Of a DNA stretch of 64,000 bases, positions 13,664 to 26,329 are shown one piece after another. Origin of the DNA: Daphnia pulex (taxonomy: Eukaryota; Arthropoda; Branchiopoda; Diplostraca; Daphniidae); the NCBI RefSeq assembly GCF_021134715.1, contig NC_060028.1:7152501-7216500 (forward strand), in the 5' to 3' direction. A program made the translations under genes and the position numbers. Under the pieces are notes generated by a model. The model was not told the origin of the DNA and made no database searches. It saw only the letters and a program-made list of their open reading frames with translations. The first letter of the stretch is position 1. Each line of letters begins with the position of its first letter.

Positions 13664-13905
13664 CTTGCGCTCTTTAATCGATATAATTTGCCTGTTAAAT
13701 CGATTCACATTTCAATCGACACAATTTTGGAGCCAAATTCCAATTTCAATTCAAAGTTTAAGAATATTGCCCACCAATTTCGAATAATATCTTTGAAATC
13801 TTCAAATTCAAAACAAACAAAATAAAAAACGATTCAAATAATTGTCTGTATTATTTCCTGATGAAGTAGTGTTGCAAATTTTGAAAAGTGAAAAATAATC
13901 AAATC
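13664..13905. repeat. Dispersed repeat, copy 1
   Basis: About 240 bp that aligns along its whole length with 31769-31999. It starts at TTGCGC...TTAATCGATATAA and ends after GTTGCAAATTTTGAAA...GAAAAATAATC. The longest identical block is AATAATTGTCTGTATTATTT plus CCTGATGA directly after it. No long open frame and no terminal inverted repeat noticed. It lies directly upstream of the GPR107 start codon, so it may sit in its promoter or 5' UTR. Confidence 0.8.
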
Positions 13906-14034
13906 AATGAATTTTTTCCTGCATACGAAAAAAGAGAACAGTTACTTGAAAATTAAATAATACCTAAAGTTATAACCTCCATGATTCCTTGGCAAAAGTG
14001 ACAAATTAAACGATACAGGATATGGTTCGCATAT

Positions 14035-14564
14035 TTAAATTGGAGACAGATCGTGATAACGTTTCGTGACGAAGGCCATATGGGAAGGGCAACACTTCCG
14101 GATGCATCCCAAAGCACTGCAAGGATCAGGAACGCAATAACGAGCCACAAATTTCCCAGGGTATGTTGAATAATTTTCTTCCTCTACTCTGTTGATGCAG
14201 AATTCCTTTGGTTCCAACCGTTTCTTATCAACGAATAACGTGTCGTTGTCCAGCTGGAAATTTTTGGTGCTGTAACTAACGTATCCATCCTGGCAATCAG
14301 TCAAACTGTCGTTCGGATCCGCAAACGAATAATATGGAAACGCTTTGGTGTAAAAAGTGGAGACAAAATTTGGTATACGCACAGATCCAATCCTGTCAGG
14401 TATGTAGTCCCACTTTTGCAGCACCAGATCTTCTCGTCGAATAAAATTTCTTGTTGGGTTGATGAATTTCCTTGGATTTCTAAAACAGTTTGATTTGCAA
14501 TTGTGGCGTTGAAAGCCAAAATAGGTAACAAGCCAAAATAACTACGAGAGTATATTTAGCCATA
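14035..14564 (-). pseudogene. Methuselah-like receptor ectodomain fragment, probably frameshifted
   Basis: An ATG at 14564 begins a signal-peptide-like stretch (MAKYTLVVILACYLFW) that stops in its own frame. A second frame continues with sequon-rich ectodomain sequence (FNATIANQTVLEIQGNSS). A third frame from about 14440 carries LVLQKWDYIPDRIGS and ends near ARYCVPDPCSALGCIRKCCP, a cysteine pattern like the Methuselah-family ectodomain (CIRKCCP). The frame stops at 14035 after SPI and no seven-TM region follows. Either two frameshifts and a truncation, or unusual splicing; I favour a pseudogene. The family is adhesion-type class B GPCRs linked to stress and lifespan in flies. An acceptor-like CAG at about 14720 marks a possible 5' UTR exon. 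Confidence 0.45.
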
Positions 14565-14726
14565 GTAGACTACACACGACTGCTGGTTGCGCTAAAATTC
14601 CACAATATCCCCTTTGCGACAAGACGAATGTACATCCGATCGATCCGATCAAGTATTGGCTTCTTCCGCGCGGACACTGCAGCGATAATCGCCACCACAC
14701 TGGCTTGTTGGTCACCTGAAATAAAA

Positions 14727-14749
14727 ATAAATAATAATAATAATAATAA
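14727..14749. repeat. (AAT)n microsatellite
   Basis: A run of AAT/TAA triplets, interrupted once, next to the acceptor-like CAG upstream of the Methuselah-like fragment. Confidence 0.8.
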
Positions 14750-14903
14750 ATTTATAATGGTATTGCCGCGAAGCATTTTTGACTTATTCACATTAATTCA
14801 GCGATTGATTTAAAATTTTCTTTTGTGACTGAAATTAAATCGCTCGAACCTTAAAAATTTCATCGATTCGTCGCTGCTTTAGAACGTCATTTTTTTCTAG
14901 CAT

Positions 14904-15606
14904 TCACTTGTGAAGCCAATCCGGATGTTGGACCCTGGATACAGGATTAGCCACGCCTTGCAAGGCGGCAGGGATAGTAATGATGTTTTGGATACAACCT
15001 CCAAGACGTTCGATGAGATAATTCCAACCTAAAATAGTGCGAATGTCAAAATCCGTCATGAAATTGTCTTTCAACCATTTTTTCAAATAATGGCGTTTAA
15101 CACTGGGCTCAGATTGAAAAATTGCCAACGGAATAGCTCTGTCCGTAACAAGGGCCCCTGCAAACAATGGAAATGTAAAAAGTCCTCATCATTTGTTGTC
15201 CAGTAACAACTTAGCATACCTTCTGGTTTCTTTGCGACAACTTAACCCAGCATCTTTTACCACCTGATCACCCAAAAATTCTGCCAAACGTTTAGATAGC
15301 TGTACTGATGGATTTTGACTTTTGACCACCATATTCTTCTAATTTACGTGACATTGATCGATTCTCGGTAATCAGCTCAAATATAGCTAGGAGAGGTTTC
15401 AGGGAGGTTTTCGGCTTTTCAATATAAAGTATTCGGACAAACGCTGCTTCTCTTTGGCCGACTGTTCTTCGCGGGGAAGCTGATGGAAAGCTCGTGCATG
15501 GGCATACCAGGGATGACGGGTGGAAATTTTTCTTGTTTCAACTGCTGCTGGATTCGTGGAAACTCACCCCGAGTAAGCTGGCATGAAATGAAAACGCCCA
15601 CCACGC
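14904..15606 (-). pseudogene. POLE: Broken, unprocessed fragment of DNA polymerase epsilon catalytic subunit
   Basis: Three pieces match the Pol epsilon catalytic subunit as I remember the family. At 15405-15605: RFHFMPAYSG, then in another frame [16 protein letters not shown], then in another [20 protein letters not shown]. At 15220-15400: [20 protein letters not shown]...KSISTA, followed by a stop and frame changes over the RLAEFLGD region. At 14904-15157: [20 protein letters not shown]...[23 protein letters not shown] then a stop. Pieces one and two are several hundred residues apart in a real enzyme, so there is an internal deletion. An intact-looking 62-nt intron (15158-15219, GTATGC...TTGCAG) separates pieces two and three, so the copy arose from DNA and not from mRNA. 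Non-functional as read. Confidence 0.85.
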
Positions 15607-18000
15607 CTATAACAATAAATGACCATTTAATAAAATAGCAGTATTCTCAATAAAATTAACACTCAGTTTCCGCAAAACAACGATCTTACCACATCATTCA
15701 TGACATATGTTACGTTGACACTGGGCCTCAGGGCTCAGGCTGATTGAAATCACAGGATGCACAGACGCTTTCGTTTACCATCGCAGAAGGTTGGAGACGA
15801 TTTCTTTCGATCCTCTTTATTACGCTTTATTATGATTGTTTCGATCCTCTTTATCATCTGGGAAAAAATAAATAAAAATTCCCGAGGCAGCTATATATAT
15901 ATAGATCAGACAAATATATGCACATATGTGTGTAAAAGAGTCTCTCTCGCGGTTGCTATAGTAGACGGCCCTTTTCAATATATATAATACGGGTAACTAT
16001 AACGATATAGAAGCGCCAGCCAAACTGTGTGTGTATATCGTACGCAGCAAGGCCTTTTTTTTTACTTTATTGCGCATATATATAGCCAGTTGGCTAAATA
16101 GCGCACTTGAAAAAAAAAATACTACGGGTGCGCATATATATGCTCTTCTCTCTCCACAGAAGCACATCAGCATACTTCACTCGCTATAGACAAATATGAA
16201 CTCAATCGACGAATAATTCATAATCCCTCTCTGCTCTTGTTGATCCTTCGACCCCTATGGACTGAACTGTACAACACACGCCCGAAATGCGAATGAAATA
16301 ATAACAAAACCATTGCGCACTCGTTAATACATATCCTTTTCTTTCTCATTATTATGTCACCGATTTGCATATCATATGTGTCTAATTGTTCTTCGTACAG
16401 TGTCCTCTCGTTTGACAATGCCCTATATGGTATAATATTACATACACGGGGAGACATGAGTGTGCAAAAAGGCAGACTGACGAGTCAGCGCTTCGAAAAA
16501 AAAACATTGCAGCTGCATGTGTCCGCTGTTGTTGGTGCGGATTAATATCATGACAATGTTTCACTTGTCTTTGACGAACGACTAGTCAACTGTTGATAAA
16601 TGCCGCTATACTATAATGAAAAATTTCATTTTCAATCCATGAACTTTACTTGGTAGTGATAGTGAATCTATTCATGCAGAAATTAACGCAATATTTCAGA
16701 ACTAAGGAGTAATAGCTATAACTGGTCAGATGTCGCTTGCGTCACTTTGAAACGCCGATCTAATTTTAAATATGTTCAGATTAATCTCTCAATTTAATTC
16801 ACAGTGCATTTCGGAGATAATGGTATTAAGAATTATGTTAGAACAATTAATTTGGAACAACTGAGAGTTTCAGTGTTTCACCATTTACCTAATCTCAGCA
16901 CGTTCTTGAAAATACGTTGAACGTGTGAAGTAAGTGACGCTTTTGATTAGCAATCAATCTTTTCACTCTTTCTTGATCGTTGTGAGAAAGTCAAGCATTA
17001 TAAGAATCGCGTCATGTAAACAGTAGACTAATAAATCTGCGTAGAAAAAACTTTCATTGCTTTCGTTGTGATAACTACATAGAACCGAAAAGCTGACACG
17101 ATTTGTTACGCAAGGCATCGAACAATGCAGTTCATTAATTCAATCGAATGAAATCGCAAATGTTATGGTAGAAACACGTCAAAATATTTGTTAGCGAGAC
17201 TTTTTGACTTTTTGACTGCATCTTCATCAAGATCTTCACAAGCCCTTATGGTGATCAACTTCTTCGCTATCTTCAAATCTTGCTGTGAGTTGCACAGTTA
17301 CAGTTATGCAAAATTCCCTCAATAAAACTTTTATACTTAAGAACGTTTTATAATCGAAAGCGGCCGAGAAAAAAAGGAATAGGAACTGATTAGTCAACGT
17401 GATTAACTACAACTTTGGTCTAAACAGTTACATCATTCAAATGAATTTCGACAAATATCGGATAACGCTCCCGTTTGTTTTAATTTTTCTTAACGAACAT
17501 TATTATTGTTATTACAATGCGATACTTTAAGCTGATTTTTTGAAAAATATGTATATATCAAGCTTATTTGGCCGGGTTTTTATAATGGCAACACGTGATA
17601 CAGAGTAACGAAAAGATATTGCTTATATTCTGGATTGTAAGCCAGTAAAATTTACATTCATCAAACACTAGTGTTGAGAAATTAAATTTAATAACAGAGT
17701 GGAGAATAGCGAATCGCCCAACTCATATTAAGATTAGTCCTTTTTTCCCAACACTGTGTGTTTAACTTAACAATATAACCAAATCTCAGTAGATTTATAC
17801 TAAATCTTTACCACAAGTTCAAGTGGTGATAGATATAGGTTTATATCTTCAATTAAATGAAGGCAGATGCGTGAAACAGTTAACTAGTTACGTGTCAACG
17901 TCAATATTATTAGCTAAACGTATAGTTCATTAATAAATATATCGGAAAAGTGCAATCCATCCGGTGAAACATTCAAAAGTGTTTGAAATCTACAGTAATA
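15607..18000. other. Gene-poor AT-rich sequence
   Basis: Short TATATA stretches (about 15891-15903, 15976-15986, 16076-16084, 16134-16141) and scattered short frames. Nothing with coding character or splice support. Confidence 0.5.
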
Positions 18001-18772
18001 TGTCAGTGAAATCACGGACGATGCCGGCACCGAACCGCGGCCCGTTTGGCTGCTTCTGCGGCGACACAAACCCTTTCATTATTATTACGCCACTGCCACT
18101 ACTTAACAGCTCCTCCGACCCGTGTTAAGTTCCGTGTACCAGCCCGTCTACATATGCTAATCCAACATTTAAAAGAGAAAAGCGCGGTCTTTTCAAAAAA
18201 TAAAAATTCAAAAAGCGTGTAATTTTACCGACTATACCCCCCACTCACAAACAGAAAGAAGAAATAAATAAATAAAATAATTTAGGGAAATTTCCTTTGT
18301 ATTATAAAAAATAACGAAAAATAACCGCCGAGGAGGATATCTATTCATCTCGTAATAAATGTTTCTGATATACGACGCCGATATACAAGGATAATTTTCT
18401 CATTCTATTCCTCCATATGGCTCATATGCCATCGACATAGCATCACAAACGAAATCAACTCTATAAATCTAGACCTTCTTTTATACAAGTAGATTAGAGA
18501 AACGACGCACAAGAGAAGGAGAGAGAGAGAGTCTTGTACATACAAAAGGGCGCCTAGATCACAAAAGACACACGTATAGACATGGCCATCATGTCGGAGA
18601 GAACGATCAATATGTTTTTTAAGACATCTACTCTCCTCTATATAGATAAAGGGATATATAATATTCTAAATACGTATTTGCATATATACACTGTATAAAT
18701 TTATGAATTATATAAGCTCCCATTTTCATTAGTCGAAGGTTGTTTGCGGCCGGCCCCTTTTTTCCCTCGAAT

Positions 18773-18774
<2 letters not shown>

Positions 18775-18803
<29 letters not shown>

Positions 18804-18806
18804 CGG
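18775..18806. repeat. (TTC)n microsatellite
   Basis: About nine TTC units followed by a T-run. Confidence 0.85.
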
Positions 18807-21771
18807 TTGAAAATGTGCCGCCTATATGGTTGGATAGGAATATACTACGTGGGGGATTATAAACGACCCTTTGATGATATTGTCTTGGATAAATCAATCG
18901 ACCCTTTGCCAGCGCGCATGTTAACAAAAATATCTCCTCCGCGCTCCTCCGATGAATAATTCAATCTTGATATTTTCATTGAAGAAAAAAAAAGAAAAAC
19001 AACGGCAACACAACACTGTCGGATCTATTCTCCTGTTTTATAATATAGAAAAAGAGATTTTATGTATAGGGACAACGGTGCGGTCCAATTAAGGTCATCT
19101 CCATCTCGACAGCCTTTTCGCTCTCTTCTCTCTTTGGGTCCGCGAAAAGAGTATAAAAATGTCGATTGATCCAAAAGAGATATAATATAATATTTAATAT
19201 CAGAAAAAAGAAAGAAAAACAACCAAAACAACTTATATATACAACTTGGGCTGCTGATGATGCTATGGCGCAATAAGAAGCAAAAAAAAAAAGAAGAAAA
19301 AGGGTTGAAAAATATTTCCACCAGAATACCGCGATTCCGGCGCTATGTCAAATTCATTCATCGACCGCAATAATCGGTGCTTTCGGGTATGTCGGGTACA
19401 TAGTCTAATTCAGCTTGTTTCGGTTTGTTAAACGTGTAACCTATATCCCCCATCTGCATGCAGTCCCAGCAAAACAAAATAACATGCCAAATCGATATGC
19501 CGTCAGCATCCAGCATCAAAGAAAACGGTTTTGATATCGGAAAGAGTTTATAAAAGACACAGCGCCAATATTGATTAACTCGAGTCGGAGAGACGATCTA
19601 TATACACGGAAAAAGTATTGGCCGTCTCCGAGTTGTGCTTCGACGGCCCAGTTCTATAGCGTTCGGCACACATTTGGAATGGACCGACGCGATATATGAT
19701 GGACAATAAACTCTATAGGAGTTTAAAGTGTCGACTCTGAAAAAATATTAGAAAAAGGAGAGCGGCGCTCACTGGAGCGGGAAAAATGAGACTGGGAACG
19801 CACAACCGAAAAGTTTCGAGTCAAACGACGACCGATATCCGCATAAGTGTAGAAGAAGGACCCAAATGATACAGCGTATGTACAAGTTGAGTGAGAGCTA
19901 CTTTAACTTAACGCGCAAATAACGATAGAGCCGATAAAAAATAAATCTTAAACAAAATTTGGTGAAAGAAAAAAACTGAATGCGGATATTATGTAAGAAG
20001 ACAACAAAAGAAATTCCTTGCATCCGCTGTTTTGCTTATTCTTGGCTGAATAAAAAAAAACAAGAAATATAGGACGACGACGAAAGAAACAAATCAAAAT
20101 GACGGGCAGCAAAAAAAAAAAAAAAAAGCAAAGCTATGTGATGTGTTATAGCGCCATACAAGAAGATGTTACTGCCTTGTTGTCAATCAACTCTTGCCTG
20201 CCGGGCGCATCATGCACGGTCAATTTGATGGGATTCTTCCGGCGGAGAAACGATGGCCGCCATTTTGCTAATACGCTTAATACGTCAGTATTTGGATATT
20301 TTCCGTGAACAACGTATCTTGCCATGAATTCACGATGAACGGTGAGGATCGAGTCTTTCGATGTCCGACCTTCACGACATATTTGCTGGCACGGACGAAA
20401 CCCGTTTGCCGTAGCATAAAGATTCACGAGAAACTGAAATTTACAGTCTAGTTCCTTGATTAAAGAGATTAACGGAACGGATAAATGTAATACCCATCCG
20501 TGAACTTTAGTTTTTATGACGTAATGCATCGATAATTGATGTCTCAATACTTATTTTTTCGACGGTTTAACAGTTATACCACTAATTGTGTAGTATTAAA
20601 AACCACTCCATCTTGAAGATAGGCTATTGTTAAATGTTATTGATTATTTTTAATTCATTAAGGATAAGGAATTACCATGGCTATGTTCTGTTAATCGAAA
20701 TGATCATATAAATCCTACAAATGTTGTCATTTGAAGGGCCAGAGAGTCAGATTCAGATTAGAGAAACTATAGTCCATCGTTCATAATTAAAAAATTATAT
20801 TTCACAAGGATATAAAGATTATCTTTTTCCAACTCTAGATGGCATTCTTACTTCCATTGAAAGAATTGCCGTATGCTAACAATTTCAGTTATCGCCGTTG
20901 CGTTAAATAAAAGTCAGCCAACGCAAAGTGCTTCTTGGTGTTCATCAATCAGATTTTGAATATTAGACGCAAATCTAAATAGAAAAGCTGTTCGAACGGC
21001 CGGCTCCGTCGAAAACAAACGCGCGTCCTAAAACGGAAAGGGCGCCCGAACCGGTCCAGCGACATTTCTAATGTAAGAATCATGATTCAAAGTAATTATT
21101 AACGCTAGGGCCGGTATATTAATAACGGGAATGACGATTAATCCCGCTAAATCCCGCTAAATATCGGTTTTGTACGTTGAATATTAATTTTAATTTCAAT
21201 ATAGGCTACGCTCACGCCAGTCAATTTTTGCTTTTTTAGTGAACAACTGAACATGACGTTCTAGATTAAAAGATTCATTAGCGTAATTATTATTCGATAT
21301 TCCCGTTGGCACTGACGTCCATGAGAAAGAGAGAAACGCCGCTCTATGCACTCGATGGGGTCGCTTAAATCTCCCTCCGTTAGATGTCTGCATAGCTTGA
21401 CAAAATAGCTTGAAAAAATAGCGCGAAAAATTGCTAGATGCTGAGTTGAGGTTGAGATTAAGGGGTTGAGGTGCTGGCTGCTGGGTTGAGGTGCTACATA
21501 TGGCACTAAAAACGTGCCATAGCCATACTATACACAATACACCTTTTGGAAAATGAATGGACAAGCGCAGTTGTGTATCTGAGCAATAGATCACGGCTAT
21601 ATCATTGATAATTCATCCGGAATGAGCGTCGACGTCGTCTGGCTGGCTGTGTTGAGTAGTAACACGGAGGCCTTCGGACGCGTATTATTTAACTGGCCGG
21701 GCTCTGCATCGGACACGCATTGTGTGTGTTACCGCCGTGTTGTAGTGGTCGGATGTAATTCCCACAGTATA

Positions 21772-21796
21772 CCCTCTCTCTCTCTCTCTTTCTCTC
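21772..21796. repeat. (CT)n microsatellite
   Basis: Near-perfect CT dinucleotide tract with one T interruption. Confidence 0.85.
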
Positions 21797-23300
21797 AGTG
21801 GGTTCACTTCGATACATTTTTTTTTTCTTTTCCTCTTTTCAATGTGCACTTGTGGTGAGAAGGGCCATTCCAACTGTCCGGCATAAATAGCTGTGACGCC
21901 AGTTCGATCAAACTATGGCGGCACCGTCGTCGTTATATATTACAAGACTCGTAATAGCGCCCCGCCCACTCGATTAACTATTATATTTCTATAAAATCGC
22001 TGGACATTTTCTTATCATAAAAATAGATTGTGTACGTTGTTTTTCTTTCACGGTTAATTTATCGTTTAGTCGGCCAAAATAGAGAATTAAAGAAAATGGT
22101 TTTTACTAAAATGAAATTTGATTTAAGTTCCAGATCGAAATGTATTTTCAAAGCCGTGCGTAAAATGGTGGTGGACCAGAGTTCTGATGGCGTTAGCACA
22201 TCAGGCAGTTTGTTTTAGCTAAAACGGGTGGAAAGTCATCGATAGAATCACCATTGAATCTTCCCCCCAGACGAAACAAGCCACTGAGAGTTTCGATGCC
22301 ATCGAAACCAACTTGAAACCGAGCTTGAAACGAAGACCCTATTCCAATAAACCATTTTGTTCCATAGCAGCCGAGTATCCTTACCTATATATAGAACCCT
22401 TATACTAAACCTCCCATCGTAAAGGCCTGTATGTAAAACCAGAGCTTGAGATACGACATAGATCCGGGTTTTGACCATTTTGTTGTTGGCTTTTTCCCGT
22501 TGCTTTATACGAATAGAACCGACCCTTGATAAAAAATTTCGATCATCTTTGCCACGTCAAGTGAACGAAAAAGGAAAAGAGAATTTGACGCGCTCCGGGA
22601 AAATATACATTGTGTGATTCATATTTACGTACGTCCCGCCCACTTCATTTTCTTTTTTCCACCGTTTGGTAGAAGAAATGATAATAGACGGCGACGGCCG
22701 CGACGCTTATTATCATTGCCCACTATACACAGGAGTAAATATTTCCCTTCTATTCTCCTCTGACCGACGCCGTTCTGCACCACTCGTTTCATATCGCAAT
22801 CGGATGTTGTCCATCTGTTAATGCCTCTGTCTATATGTACACTCGCTACATTAAAACGTAGCCACAGTCACAGTTTCCCCACGCAAAAAAGAAATAACAG
22901 AAATCAAGAAAAAAAAGTGCTAGCTATTATATTCCAAATATGTTTTTTAATATAACAAAAGAAAAATATCTAAATCAGTTACGCAAGTTTTTTTCCCTTT
23001 TCATTCTTTATTTTTTTATTTTGTCTACCTTTTCCCCTCGGTCGGTTCTAATAATAGAAAAAGAACACCACAAAAGGGTGATATTTCCAAGGAAATGTAT
23101 GCACACACCAAGAGGATAGAAACGGTCCCCTCTATGCAATTCGAAAGAAGAAGAAGAAAAAAAAAGGTTTGAATTACGCGCGCGGGTCCCGCCGTTTGCC
23201 GCATCAACGGATAGAGCGTGCTGGCCTCACACAGTTAACAGTTACAGACTTCCCAAAAAAAGAAAAAAAATATATCGCATATATTGAAATCGTACGGTTT

Positions 23301-26000
23301 ATTATGATGATTATGATTACACTGGGTATATAGATAAGCTCTTTCCGTTGGCTTTTTTCCCGTTTAAATACAGCCACAGCCCTTTCGCATCCATAAGTCC
23401 TGACTGGCTAAATCCTCACTTAAATTCACCTGACGAGTGGAAGCATTTCTTCAATCATTAAATAAAATTTCAACAATCATAAGGGTTTTTAAAATGAACT
23501 TTGATAATGCTGATATTGCAAACTCGACCCAGAATCCTTAATTTAAATTTCTTTTACGAATTAATATTTTGACGCCATTAACGTACTTTTTGTTCATCAC
23601 CAGTTTAATTTATTAAATTTGGTATTTAAATTTCTTTTTTCTTTTGGAAATAAACGCTGTTAGCATGGTTCATTGCTTTCAATTCCCCCCATTGAAAAGG
23701 TCTTGATACTGAAGCATTTGGTGATATGTCTCTCTAATCAAGACCATCAATGCGCGCATGTACAAAGACCAAAATTCTTACTGGGGAATGTGATCAGGAT
23801 TTACCATGCCACATTTAATCATAAAAATCAATAAAACCTTAAACATTAACTTTACGACCATTTGATTGGTGAAACACGTCTGACATTCAGCTGATCCGTT
23901 TCATAATGAAGTAATCAAAAGCTTCCAAAAATATTATAAGAGGCTGTACCTGTTGACAATTTGCATCGTTCTTATTGTAAAATTAAGTTTCTAACCTGTA
24001 ACAATTTTAATATCGAATTGGATCGCAAAAAGGACAAAGATTTATGCAACGCAGGAAGTCTGTCTATCTTAAACGTTCATGTACCAAATCAAAATCAAAT
24101 ACAACATAAGCTGCTGTAGTTTTGTTTCAATTACGTAATTAATAAATAGCAGAACTAGTAAGTGAGCTCTTTTATTACCGTCACTATCAGTTCGATAGTA
24201 AATTTTAATGAATTATTGCGACAATCGTGTGCATTTGAACGCTATTCATGTACGAACTCTTTTACCGACTAGATGTCGTAACAGGAATATCATTTATTCT
24301 TCATATTGTTCAACTAAAAATCAAGCTTCTAACTTCTCAACAATTTTCAATCGACAATAAAATGCCGTTGTCATTGATTCGTGTAACATGCCAATTTGAC
24401 ACTCTTCTCAGACTGCGGTAAAGTAATAAATAATGAAAAAAACTAATACACGTATGATATTCTTGGTCATGTCTGTATAACAAAATCTATCATCGTTGTA
24501 TAGTAACTCGAAGCATCAACCAATTTCAATTAGCGATCTTCATCTTATCAACTCTTACCGCCCCATATCCAGTTGACCGGCTTGATGTATACATATAATA
24601 ATTAGCAGTTCTGACTGATTGGGTCGCAAATTGGTATTAAACGCTTGACGTGTTGTAACTATTTGCGATTGAGATAAAGAACTGAATAATAAAATGGAAT
24701 ACCCCATTTTATATTATGCGATATTATGAATGCGGATCCATCTTATCGAACTATAATCAATCATGGATCGCAACTCAACAATCTTACCATCAGAATCGCG
24801 AATCGGACTGAATTTATAATCTGGTTAGTCTAACGGATTTCGTCGCTTAAATGCACCGTTAACATCCACGAATAATTTATTTCTTTGAGTCTGTTTTATG
24901 TCTCCAAGGCAAAGGGATAATTTACCTGTAATATAGAGAATTACACGTCCAAGAAACTTCATTCAACTTGAGGAATGAAACCTCAATTTTAAGAGAACAC
25001 TAAGCTGAATACCGGTGAGTAAGATCAGACATAAAGGTAGACAGATAGAACATGTTAAATAACAATAAAAGCTATAGATTTCAATGAAATCCCTTCACCT
25101 ACGGCTGCAGAGCCAAGCTCATTTTGATAAAGCTTAATTATCCTTGTCTATAATTAGTTATTTCAAATGGAAATGTCAGTTGAACTGTAAAGAATAAAAT
25201 TAAGGGTAGAAATGGCCTAGTGAATAATATTTTTTCAATAATAATTAGTAAAAAACATATGCGCCCAATTGATTTTATTGGACATATTGAAATTGTATTA
25301 ATACAAATGAATTTTGACGAATACAGTCTGACGAGTACGTATGTTGATTTCAGAATGTGATACTCTAAACGCAGTTGCAAGACGATTACAGTTTAGCTGA
25401 CTTGTCATCGCTTGATCAATCCTTATAATCTACTTTATTCTAGCTGTTAACTTGTGCACTATAAAGTTGGTTTTCATGCCTCATGGTCAAGCTAATTAAT
25501 CTCACCTGCAATTTACTTCTCTTGATGAAAATCAACGTTCACTAATGGGAAGATGAATTAAACATTGGCAACATTCCCTCCTCTTGACTTTTTGAGTGGT
25601 TTGGATTCAGGGGGTGGAGGAGTCGATTTTTAATAGTTACTATCGATATTTTAAGTCTATCTAATTAGAATATTAGTGTCGTCTGCTCTCGTTGTAGCAC
25701 AGTTTCGAGATAAGAGACGAGCTTAGTAAGTAAGTGTGTTTGTAAGTTTATTTCGGAACGATAATTTTTTCGGAAACGTACATGTCTGCACGAGAAATAG
25801 CACAACTATTAAAGTTTCAAAAACGTGGTGGTCGTGTAAACTCTGGTGTCGTGGCTCTCCACACTCTCCAGTCTCCATGCATGCTGTTTGGCGGGTAAAT
25901 ATTGGCGGGTATAACTTAGAATAGAGATAGAATGACTGTGGGAGCTTAGATAGAAGACTTAAACCTGTTCCAAATTTGTAAAATGTTAGTTTCTGACTAT
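23301..26000. other. Gene-poor AT-rich sequence
   Basis: No supportable exon. It continues the long stretch without genes that begins at 15.6 kb. Confidence 0.45.
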
Positions 26001-26018
26001 AGTAGTTATTCTATCATG

Positions 26019-26246
26019 TCAGCCCCCCCGTGGATGCATGGCAGTTTGTTTGCAAGATGTAGCTAACCTTCTCCTTTGTGCAGATTTCAGGCCTGAACCA
26101 GTCATCATTACAACACGATATACAAGTTTTGCTTCTGCTGTCATTGATCTACCATCAGCAACATACTCAGTCATCGCTTGGGTAATGATTTGTGTCACTT
26201 GTTTTCCTACAACCTGTTTGATATTTGAATCATGCATGACTTGCAT
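26019..26246 (-). other. Unrecognised coding-like open frame
   Basis: A 75-codon frame with protein-like composition (for example VVGKQVTQIITQAMTEYV and MTGSGLKSAQRRRL). It lies downstream, on the same strand, of the RasGEF remnant. I do not recognise it and it has no clear splice sites; it could be an exon of the same decayed locus, part of a mobile element, or chance. Confidence 0.2.
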
Positions 26247-26329
26247 AAATACAGTGCATTACATGGAAACCTTTAATTCTCCTGTATATTAACCCCGTTA
26301 CCCCGTTGCACGGTAAATCAAACAGAGTC

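Larger units (their letters stand above)
18001..23300. other. Gene-poor region rich in simple purine/pyrimidine tracts
   Basis: Holds a (GA)n tract at 18511-18531, (TTC)n at 18775-18806, an A17 run at 20111-20127, and a (CT)n tract at 21772-21796. Open frames exist (for example 20146-20547 minus and 21196-21594 minus) but show no recognisable domain, and their composition follows the background. Somewhat more GC-rich islands near 19580-19720, 21000-21060 and 22670-22800 could be regulatory or 5' non-coding exons of a gene outside this model; that is a guess. Confidence 0.45.

Noticed and set aside
20146-20547. 133-codon minus-strand frame in the gene-poor region
   Set aside because: No domain, no splice support, composition like background; it is antisense to an overlapping frame of similar quality.
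21196-21594. 132-codon minus-strand frame and an overlapping 81-codon frame
   Set aside because: Two overlapping frames on the same strand look equally plausible and neither shows a motif; chance frames are likely.
23180-23230. GC-rich patch resembling a tRNA arm
   Set aside because: No full cloverleaf could be built and no A/B box pair in the right spacing was seen.
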